Shown here: one piece after another, positions 7,865 to 13,452 of the stretch | Layout of the letters: every line of letters starts with the position of its first letter | How positions within the stretch are numbered: position 1 is the first letter of the stretch | DNA from: Gammaproteobacteria bacterium UBA3532 | GTDB lineage: Bacteria; Pseudomonadota; Gammaproteobacteria; Enterobacterales; UBA3532 | Assembly (NCBI GenBank): GCA_002376965.1 | Contig: DFOV01000254.1 | Span: 1 to 13,452 of the forward strand | DNA: 13,452 nucleotides | Reading direction: 5' to 3' | Notes under the pieces: model-generated | Databases searched by the model: none | The model's input: only the letters and a program-made list of their open reading frames with translations | What the model was told of the DNA's origin: nothing | Position numbers and translations under genes: made by a program

Positions 7865-10800
7865 TGAGTAAGAAAAAACAAAAGCGCAGCTTTCACCAAG
7901 AGCTAGTGCTCAACCGTTGGGTAATGCGTTTCTTTAAAGGCAATGAGCTAGCGGCCCTTAAATTGCGCTTAGGCGATGATCAACACGAAGGCATCGATGA
8001 AGATGGACAAACCCTGTTCTTCCATGAGCTGACGCGAAACCTATTTGAGGTAGACTGGATTTCTGAGGCCGATTTACGCCGCTACGATTTGCATATTGTT
8101 GAGCACTGGCAGGCCATTACAAAACATCGTAACCAGCTGGAAGGCCATGTGCTGAACATGAAGTACTTCCAGTATTTATCCTTATTGTTTACTGAAATCT
8201 ATCTGGATTGGTACTTCACCAAGCCACAAGAATTACTTGATGGCCTGAACGAAGAGCTGGCAACGTATAGCAAAGAGCAAGGTGCAGAAACCTTTCAGCC
8301 CTATATCGACAGCGATTTGAATAAGATTGCGTTTTGGAATGCCACGGGTAGCGGCAAAACCCTGTTGTTGCATGTCAATATCAAACAGTATTTGCACTAT
8401 TTTAAAATCAGCAAACCGACGGGAAAAATCGATAAGATTATTTTGCTTACACCCAATGAAGGCTTATCGATACAACATCTTGAAGAACTAAAGTTATCCA
8501 GCATCAAAGGGAAACTGTTTGATAAATACGCCAGTAGCGGCTTTGTTGTGATTATCGACATCAACAAACTTGGTGACAGCATGGGCGATAAAACCGTCGC
8601 CGTAGAAGCTTTTGAAGGGAACAACCTGGTACTGGTAGACGAAGGCCATCGAGGCACCGGTACAGCCGCTGGTGCTTGGATGCAGCGTCGTGATGCGCTG
8701 GTGCGTGGTGGTTTTGCCTTTGAATACTCTGCGACTTTTGGTCAGGCAGTTGCCAAAGGCAATACCGTTGCTAAAGCTGAAGCAGATTTGATGAAAAAGA
8801 AGGCTAAAACCCTGTTTGAAACAACAGCGTTAAAAAAGCTGGATGACAACCAATTAGCACAACTGGTATTAACGCAAGCAGAGCAGCGCCAAGCCCGCGT
8901 GACAGCTACTCGCGAGATCTATGCGAAGTGTATTCTGTTTGACTATTCCTACAAATATTTTTACGACGATGGCTATGGAAAAGAATCGCTCATTTTAAAT
9001 ATGAATGGTGAGGCTTACGAGCAAGCCGATAATGCGCAAAAGTATTTTACTGCTTGTTTATTGAGTTTTTATCAGCAAACATGGCTTTGGCAAACCCATC
9101 AGGGCAAGTTGAACGACTTTAACATTGAAAAACCTCTATGGGTGTTTGTCGGTAATACGGTGTCCGGAGAGGACTCCGATATCCTTACAGTCGTGCAGTT
9201 CTTAAGCTTTTTTCTCAACGAAGAAGACACGATTAAAACCTGGCTGAAAGAGCTGGTTGATGATAGAGCGCAGCTGCTGGATGCGAAGGGCAACAATATC
9301 TTTAAGGGGCGTTTTAACCCATTGATGAGCTTTAGCGATAACATTGATGACCTATATAGTGACATTTTGCATAAGCTGTTCAATGCGAATGCCCGTCAGC
9401 GTTTAAAGCTAGTGAACATCAAGAACAGTAAAGGTGAATTGGCACTGCGTGTTGGCGATGCCGAACCGTTTGGCTTGATTTCGATAGGTGACGACAGTAA
9501 ATTTTTCAAAACCGCTGAGGAGTTGGATAGCTTCGACAGTGAATCCGACGATTTTGGAGGCGCCCTGTTTGGTACGCTGAACAACAAAGACAGCAAATTG
9601 AATGTGCTGATTGGCTCGCGCAAATTTACGGAAGGCTGGAGCAGCTGGCGTGTATCCACCATGGGCCTGTTGAATATGGGCCAAGGGGAAGGTTCACAAA
9701 TTATTCAGCTGTTTGGTCGTGGTGTCCGCCTGAAGGGGAAAGAATTCTCGTTAAAACGCACAGAACCAAACCAACGCCCAAAAGGCCTGCATTTGGATAA
9801 ACTGGAAACCTTGAATATTTTTGGCGTGCGCGCAAGCTACATGGCAGCGTTTAAAGATTATCTGAAGGAAGAAGGTATTACCCCCAGTGATGAAATCATC
9901 GAGCTGGACTTCCCAACTCATCCAAACTTACCGACCAAGAAATTAAAGACATTGGCGTTAAAGGATGGCTACAAAGACAACCAAAAGCTGGGGTTTAAGC
10001 GCACTCATTATCCTTGGTTGTATGAAATCCCGGCAGCGTTTGACGGCAAAATCAAAACCCCGCACATCGCTTTGGATTTGTACCCAAGATTAGAGGCGAT
10101 CAGCACAACAAAGAGTAGCAAGACTCAACCGTTGAATGTGCGCCATGAAGGCAAGCTCAATCAAGCGCATTTTACATTATTTGATTTTGACAAAATTTAC
10201 TTAACGCTACAGGCATTCAAGCAGCAGCGTAGTTGGAGCAACCTGCGCTTGGATAAACAACGGTTGATGGATTTCTGTCTGGCAGACCAAAGCTGGTACA
10301 CCCTGTATATGCCCAAGCCGGAATTTGAGGCGAAAAGCTTTGCAGACATTAAACGGCTGGAAGATATTTTGATTCGTTTGTTGTGTGACTACACCGATCG
10401 TTTCTACAAGGCGCTAAAGACAGGCTACGAAGGCCAGTTTTATGAAGTGATCCCCATGCATGATGAGCACGGTTCCATGCTCAAGCTCTACCACTTCGAA
10501 ATTGATGACAGCGATGATGGCCATGAATATTTGAGGAAGCTGGAAGTGCTGAAAGCTCTAGTTGCCAAGGGTGACTTGGGGGAAGCCAGCAAATGGAATG
10601 CACCACACATGGTCGCCATAAGCTTTGATCGGCATTTGTTCTATCCACTTTTATCGTTAGAAGATAAAGACGCGGTGCCATTAAAAATGCGCCCACTGGC
10701 GTTTGATGCACCAAGTGAAATTCAATTTATTGAAGATTTGCAGGCATTTTATGGCTCTCCAGTAGGACGCGAGGCGATTGGTGCGCGAAGCCTGTATTTA

Positions 10801-11193
10801 CTGCGCAATGCCGACTCAAAAAATAAAGGCATTGGTTTTGCCACTGCGGGTAACTTTTATCCCGATTTTCTACTTTGGTTGGTGGATGATGCAACCGGTG
10901 AGCAATGCCTTTCCTTTGTTGATCCAAAAGGTTTAAAGCACATGGATCTGAGTCATTCTAAATTGGGGCTTTATACTGAAATCAAGAAAATTGAGGCAGA
11001 TTTAACCAGGCAGGCTCCCGTCGGTGAACCCGCACTGACGCTCAATGCGTTTGTTCTATCACCAACAAAATATGCTGATTTGCTTAATGTTGGTGATAAG
11101 GTGAAAAAGCAAGAGCTAGAAGACAAGCACGTGCTATTTATGGAAGATGGAGGGAACAGCTACCTCAAAAAAATGTTTGACCGGTTTAATTAA
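7864..11193 (+). CDS. DEAD/DEAH box helicase family protein with PD-DxK nuclease motif, type III Res-like
   Basis: A 1109-residue SF2 motor resembling the restriction subunit of type III systems. Walker A is ATGSGKT (residues 160-166). Walker B reads DEGH (259-262) instead of DEAH, and motif III is SATFGQA (289-295). The second RecA domain carries SRKFTEGW and motif VI QLFGRGVRLKG (about 615-625). Near the C-terminus, YPDFLLW followed by VDPKG gives the PD-(D/E)xK pattern D1001...D1020-P-K1022, the metal-dependent endonuclease core. Canonical Res proteins have the same helicase-then-nuclease order at about 970 residues. The start shares one base with the rhuM-like stop, and AAGGAAG upstream is a good ribosome binding site. 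The expected job is ATP-driven translocation or communication along DNA followed by cleavage of unmodified DNA, in complex with the Mod-like protein. Its TAA directly abuts the stop of a convergent minus-strand gene, leaving no room for a terminator before that gene. Confidence 0.9.
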   Translation: MSKKKQKRSFHQELVLNRWVMRFFKGNELAALKLRLGDDQHEGIDEDGQTLFFHELTRNLFEVDWISEADLRRYDLHIVEHWQAITKHRNQLEGHVLNMKYFQYLSLLFTEIYLDWYFTKPQELLDGLNEELATYSKEQGAETFQPYIDSDLNKIAFWNATGSGKTLLLHVNIKQYLHYFKISKPTGKIDKIILLTPNEGLSIQHLEELKLSSIKGKLFDKYASSGFVVIIDINKLGDSMGDKTVAVEAFEGNNLVLVDEGHRGTGTAAGAWMQRRDALVRGGFAFEYSATFGQAVAKGNTVAKAEADLMKKKAKTLFETTALKKLDDNQLAQLVLTQAEQRQARVTATREIYAKCILFDYSYKYFYDDGYGKESLILNMNGEAYEQADNAQKYFTACLLSFYQQTWLWQTHQGKLNDFNIEKPLWVFVGNTVSGEDSDILTVVQFLSFFLNEEDTIKTWLKELVDDRAQLLDAKGNNIFKGRFNPLMSFSDNIDDLYSDILHKLFNANARQRLKLVNIKNSKGELALRVGDAEPFGLISIGDDSKFFKTAEELDSFDSESDDFGGALFGTLNNKDSKLNVLIGSRKFTEGWSSWRVSTMGLLNMGQGEGSQIIQLFGRGVRLKGKEFSLKRTEPNQRPKGLHLDKLETLNIFGVRASYMAAFKDYLKEEGITPSDEIIELDFPTHPNLPTKKLKTLALKDGYKDNQKLGFKRTHYPWLYEIPAAFDGKIKTPHIALDLYPRLEAISTTKSSKTQPLNVRHEGKLNQAHFTLFDFDKIYLTLQAFKQQRSWSNLRLDKQRLMDFCLADQSWYTLYMPKPEFEAKSFADIKRLEDILIRLLCDYTDRFYKALKTGYEGQFYEVIPMHDEHGSMLKLYHFEIDDSDDGHEYLRKLEVLKALVAKGDLGEASKWNAPHMVAISFDRHLFYPLLSLEDKDAVPLKMRPLAFDAPSEIQFIEDLQAFYGSPVGREAIGARSLYLLRNADSKNKGIGFATAGNFYPDFLLWLVDDATGEQCLSFVDPKGLKHMDLSHSKLGLYTEIKKIEADLTRQAPVGEPALTLNAFVLSPTKYADLLNVGDKVKKQELEDKHVLFMEDGGNSYLKKMFDRFN

Positions 11194-11496
11194 TCACAAC
11201 CAGTGCGCGGGAATCTCTAGCTCAAATTGCTTCGCGGCATATTTGAGCATAGAGATGATCTCCTGGTGTTTGGCTTGGTCAAAAGTCAGGCCGGCCTGTC
11301 GTTGATCCACAATCTCTTTTAATTGTGGAAGATTAAACATACCCAGCTTATAGAAATTGGCCCACGAGGGTTGGCCAAAAAGGTTATAAATTGTTTCAGT
11401 AGCGTCGCGCTCGCTTGCAAGGCGCTTTTCCCCAGTTATCTTATGTGCAGCCGCCTCGGCTGTTTCCCTATCATCATAGGTATTGAGCAGTTTCAC
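11194..11496 (-). CDS. Hypothetical protein, 100 aa
   Basis: An unrecognised small soluble protein, mostly helical by eye, beginning MKLLNTYDDRETAEAAAHK and ending EIPAHWL. The only usable start is a GTG at 11496, because a TGA stop lies seven codons upstream in frame (11515-11517) and no ATG intervenes. The ribosome binding site is weak (AGG about 11 bases away). The gene points against the operon, and its TGA (11194-11196) is immediately adjacent to the TAA of the Res-like gene (11191-11193). It could be an orphan gene of the neighbouring phage-like cluster or a small partner of the defence module. The distinctive composition (FGQPSWANFYKLGMFNLPQL) suggests real coding. No signal peptide or membrane segment is visible. 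Confidence 0.6.
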   Translation of the reverse strand: MKLLNTYDDRETAEAAAHKITGEKRLASERDATETIYNLFGQPSWANFYKLGMFNLPQLKEIVDQRQAGLTFDQAKHQEIISMLKYAAKQFELEIPAHWL

Positions 11497-11656
11497 TGAT
11501 GGTAATGCCTGTTGTCAGATCTCTAGTAAGGCCTGTAATTTTAACATCTTAGCGATTGTTGATACAGGCTTTGCCTGATTTGATAAGAAAGGTGTTAGGC
11601 GCGATATATGAGCCCCAAAAAAGACCACATCCCTTGCAAATCCAACTCGCAACAAC

Positions 11657-11674
11657 TTTAGCATAAAAGCTAAA
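11657..11674. repeat. Small inverted repeat TTTAGC/GCTAAA
   Basis: TTTAGC (11657-11662) and GCTAAA (11669-11674) form a 6-bp stem with a 6-base loop, just downstream of the zinc-ribbon gene on the minus strand. There is no U-tract after it, so it is at best a weak terminator or operator candidate. Confidence 0.3.
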
Positions 11675-11691
11675 CAATATTAGGTCTAACA

Positions 11692-12240
11692 TCAGTGACA
11701 AATCGATATATGAAATCCTCCGGTAGAAGAATGAAAGCAATGACCACACTCACAAAAGTAGTCATCCCGATACCACTCCGAACTTGGGGCCTTGATATAG
11801 AACTCCCTCGCCATGCAATAGGCAAATGCTTGTGTATCGCACTTAGGACAGCGTAAGGAGTCTTTTGTCTGGTCGGTTGGGAAGGTATCGATATACCGCG
11901 TTAGCATGGTTTGTAGCCAGACAGGTAAAACGGTGGGTGCTGTGACGGCTTGAGCGCTTGTTAACAACCAATCGTGGAGCGCACTGGCTAGAATATGTTT
12001 GGGATGCTCCGTATCAAGCGTGTTTAGTACGTTTGTTTCAAGCCATGCTCCTAATGTTGCGGCATGGATTTGCACAGAGTACTGCTCTCCATCCGCATTG
12101 ATTGCCAGCTCAAGCGAAATAAATGCACTGCAAGTTGGTAGCTCGCTGATTTGATACAGCTTGACTCGTAAATCCTTAGCAACCCTGCGTTTTTGTCGCC
12201 ACTCTCGCAACAGAAGTTTATTCAATAGTCCGCGAGCCAT
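11692..12240 (-). CDS. Zinc-ribbon protein, possibly Ogr/Delta-like phage regulator
   Basis: A 182-residue protein whose C-terminal 50 residues hold a likely zinc site: CPKC, then about 31 residues later CECGHCFHSS. The CPxC start, the tyrosine before the second cysteine cluster and the ECGHxF pattern recall the Ogr/Delta late-gene activators of P2/P4-type phages. Those are only about 75 residues, while here about 130 unrecognised residues precede the ribbon, and the cysteine spacing is not the standard CX2C-X22-CX4C. The N-terminus (LLNKLLLREWRQKRRVAK) is basic and could contact DNA. AGCAGG before the ATG at 12240 supports the start. It follows the terminase small-subunit gene in the same direction after about 105 bp. 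The zinc ribbon is fairly secure; the phage-activator assignment is a guess from motif and context. Confidence 0.6.
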   Translation of the reverse strand: MARGLLNKLLLREWRQKRRVAKDLRVKLYQISELPTCSAFISLELAINADGEQYSVQIHAATLGAWLETNVLNTLDTEHPKHILASALHDWLLTSAQAVTAPTVLPVWLQTMLTRYIDTFPTDQTKDSLRCPKCDTQAFAYCMAREFYIKAPSSEWYRDDYFCECGHCFHSSTGGFHISICH

Positions 12241-12331
12241 GTCTAAAACCTGCTTATGTTCAGAATGCTTCAGGCTAGCACTTCTTTATTGAGCACGAAA
12301 GCATCGGCGGCTTATTTGTTTAGCGGGGCCA

Positions 12332-12357
12332 GAGCCAAACGGCTGTTACATTGGCTC
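12332..12357. repeat. Inverted repeat at the terminase small-subunit stop
   Basis: GAGCCAA (12332-12338) and TTGGCTC (12351-12357) form a 7-bp stem around a 12-base loop that contains the TAA stop (12346-12348) of the terminase gene. An alternative small hairpin AGCC-AAAC-GGCT lies in the same place. No U-rich tract follows on the minus strand, so a terminator function is doubtful. Confidence 0.3.
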
Positions 12358-12981
12358 ACCATCGAATAGTTGCTGATAAATAGCATCGGCATTATCGGCT
12401 TGCTCGCTATTTTCGACACAAGGCAAAGCCACCGCTTGCTCTGGGTCACGCCCTGGCGTTTTAGCCCTTCGCTCAAACCATCCCAACATCTGCCCCAGCA
12501 AGCGGATCGCCTGCAGCTGAGAATGCATCTTAAACCGCAAACCATCGCCGCTAGTCGATAGCTCGGCAATGCTGGCTGCCAGCTCAGGCGATATTTGCTC
12601 TTCGTCCTTCATTGTGCAGGTGGCTTGGTATACAGGGTTGCCTTGCTCATCCACGCCCACCTGCCGCTTTCCAAAGTTAAGCAAGTCAGTCACGTTATTA
12701 CGAGCGATGCAAGACAAGGTGACCAAGGCTTCAGAACGACTCATAATGGCTTGCGTTGCCGCTGTGTCACACAATGAATGGTAAAACGCTTTAACCTTAA
12801 CATCGCTTAACATACGGCTGACAATAACATCTGCCGCTTCCGGGCTCTTGGCTCTGCCACCGGCCATATAGTATGCCTCACGCTGAGATAAATGCGGCTG
12901 CCCCACCAGGGCTAATACGGTGACCCGTTGCAGGCGGGTGAGTTTTTCAGACAGTGACCGTTGTTCGGGGGTTAGCGTCAT
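12346..12981 (-). CDS. Terminase small subunit
   Basis: A 211-residue protein of the small terminase family (Terminase_2 type), which binds the phage packaging site and feeds DNA to the large subunit. The N-terminal DNA-binding region shows the family pattern LSQREAYYMAGG (residues 31-42), then ADVIVSRMLSDVKVKAFYHSL (split at about residues 50-70) and the helical segment IMSRSEALVTLSCIARNNV. The start chosen is the ATG at 12981, which overlaps the upstream stop as ATGA and is preceded by GGGGGAT. An ATG four codons earlier (12993) is in frame but has no ribosome binding site. The large subunit does not follow: the next gene in this direction is the zinc-ribbon protein. It therefore belongs either to a prophage whose other genes lie beyond the right edge or to a satellite element that encodes only a small subunit. 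Confidence 0.8.
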   Translation of the reverse strand: MTLTPEQRSLSEKLTRLQRVTVLALVGQPHLSQREAYYMAGGRAKSPEAADVIVSRMLSDVKVKAFYHSLCDTAATQAIMSRSEALVTLSCIARNNVTDLLNFGKRQVGVDEQGNPVYQATCTMKDEEQISPELAASIAELSTSGDGLRFKMHSQLQAIRLLGQMLGWFERRAKTPGRDPEQAVALPCVENSEQADNADAIYQQLFDGEPM

Positions 12982-13241
12982 ACGATCCCCCATTTCGCGG
13001 CTTCGTGCTGGTATGCGATCTTGTTGAGTAGTCGTAAGACAAAGGCCGATAACAACGCCTCAGCTTCCAGACCATTAGCATGTTCCAAACGTTCCATGAG
13101 CTCCTTGACGGCTTGCTTGGCAACCAATGAGGGCTCGGCATAGGCTAATGTCTTATATATCGCCACGCTTCCAAGAATTGATCCCATCGTTGATTCATGG
13201 GTTTTGAGTAGTTCTTCCAGTATTTGGGGAGAAATTGCCAT
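12978..13241 (-). CDS. Hypothetical phage-like protein, 87 aa
   Basis: A small, largely helical protein starting MAISPQILEELLKTHESTM and ending HEAAKWGIV. I do not recognise a family. The frame opens at a GTG (13256), but the internal ATG at 13241 is preceded by GAGG at good spacing, so the 87-residue form is preferred. The ribosome binding site lies in the last codons of the upstream ORF, and the gene's TGA overlaps the terminase start (ATGA). It is therefore coupled to the terminase small subunit and is probably part of the same packaging or morphogenesis cluster. Confidence 0.65.
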   Translation of the reverse strand: MAISPQILEELLKTHESTMGSILGSVAIYKTLAYAEPSLVAKQAVKELMERLEHANGLEAEALLSAFVLRLLNKIAYQHEAAKWGIV

Positions 13242-13245
13242 GATG

Positions 13246-13452
13246 TTATACCTCACTGGTATGGACTATTGGTTTTGGTACGGATGCTTGAGCCAGCCGG
13301 TTACGCAACCAGGTATTAGCTGCCAGCCGTCCTGCGTTATCTTTTTTGTAGTCAACCGGCTCTTTGCTAGCCGCTTTTTGCCAAATTCGGTGATAGCCGG
13401 TGAGGTAATCGACCTGCTTTTGATGCGAAAACAGGCCAACATGCATAAACAG
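13246..13452 (-). CDS. Hypothetical protein, probably partial at the right edge
   Basis: The minus-strand frame is open from the window edge to a TAA at 13246-13248. An ATG at 13446 would give 66 residues (MHVGLFSHQKQVDYLTGY to IVHTSEV), but only six bases precede it in the window, so the true start cannot be judged and the gene may continue to the right. The sequence is basic and aromatic-rich (YHRIWQKAA, NTWLRNRLAQ) and not recognised. It ends four bases before the start of the 87-residue gene, which suggests a single transcript with the terminase small subunit. Confidence 0.5.
   Translation of the reverse strand: MFMHVGLFSHQKQVDYLTGYHRIWQKAASKEPVDYKKDNAGRLAANTWLRNRLAQASVPKPIVHTSEV

Noticed and set aside
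347..11193. DISARM or BREX assignment, prompted by the SNF2 helicase plus adenine methyltransferase
   Set aside because: No DUF1998, phospholipase-D, PglZ, BrxC or BrxL gene is present, while a Res-like protein is.
11565..11577. CAGGC-TTT-GCCTG hairpin as the operon terminator
   Set aside because: Five-base stem, about 370 bp beyond the last operon stop, with only a poor T-rich tail (ATTTGAT).
11594..11690. Integron attC site suggested by GTTAGGC (11594-11600) and GTCTAAC (11684-11690)
   Set aside because: The two core-like motifs are in the wrong order for one attC, and no matching inner arms or cassette structure is present.
12370..12784. Plus-strand frames over the terminase small-subunit gene
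   Set aside because: They are shadows of the minus-strand gene, with no motifs or ribosome binding sites.

Overview
The window looks like a chromosomal accessory region of a moderate-GC gammaproteobacterium. That guess rests on codon style, Shine-Dalgarno use and the gene families present; nothing here fixes the genus. It has three parts. (1) Positions 1-346 are mostly non-coding. They hold a CCTAGC hexamer repeat, an imperfect hairpin, a weak promoter candidate for the operon to the right, and perhaps the 5' end of a small minus-strand ORF running off the left edge. (2) Positions 347-11193 are one tightly packed plus-strand operon of five genes that reads as a defence module. In order it encodes a 62-aa excisionase-type helix-turn-helix protein, a 984-aa SNF2/RapA-type helicase, a 1075-aa beta-class adenine methyltransferase (Mod-like), a 356-aa RhuM-family protein, and a 1109-aa DEAD/DEAH helicase with a C-terminal PD-DxK nuclease motif (Res-like). 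Four of the five genes are joined by start/stop overlaps at two kinds of junction (ATGA, TAATG). Only the SNF2-methyltransferase junction has a gap (80 bp). (3) Positions 11194-13452 carry minus-strand genes of phage or phage-satellite type: the end of a 66-aa or longer ORF, an 87-aa helical protein, a terminase small subunit, a 182-aa protein with a C-terminal zinc-ribbon motif somewhat like phage Ogr/Delta activators, and an unknown 100-aa protein whose stop codon abuts the operon's last stop codon. The methyltransferase and the Res-like protein carry the key motifs of a type III-like restriction-modification pair. The operon adds a SNF2 translocase and a RhuM DNA-binding protein that a canonical two-gene type III system lacks. 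It has none of the PglZ, BrxL, DUF1998 or phospholipase-D genes that would mark BREX or DISARM. Inferred division of labour: the methyltransferase marks self DNA, the Res-like and SNF2 motors translocate or remodel DNA, the PD-DxK domain cuts, and the HTH and RhuM proteins regulate or help recognise DNA. Three sequence-level oddities stand out. About 1.5 kb in the middle of the methyltransferase gene, covering its catalytic core and likely target-recognition domain, is far more AT-rich than both ends of the same gene, as expected from a cassette swap. A perfect 14-bp-arm palindrome (29 nt) lies inside the rhuM-like reading frame. A terminase small subunit sits in a phage-like minus-strand cluster right beside the defence operon with no large subunit downstream of it, which hints that the operon may be cargo of a prophage or satellite.
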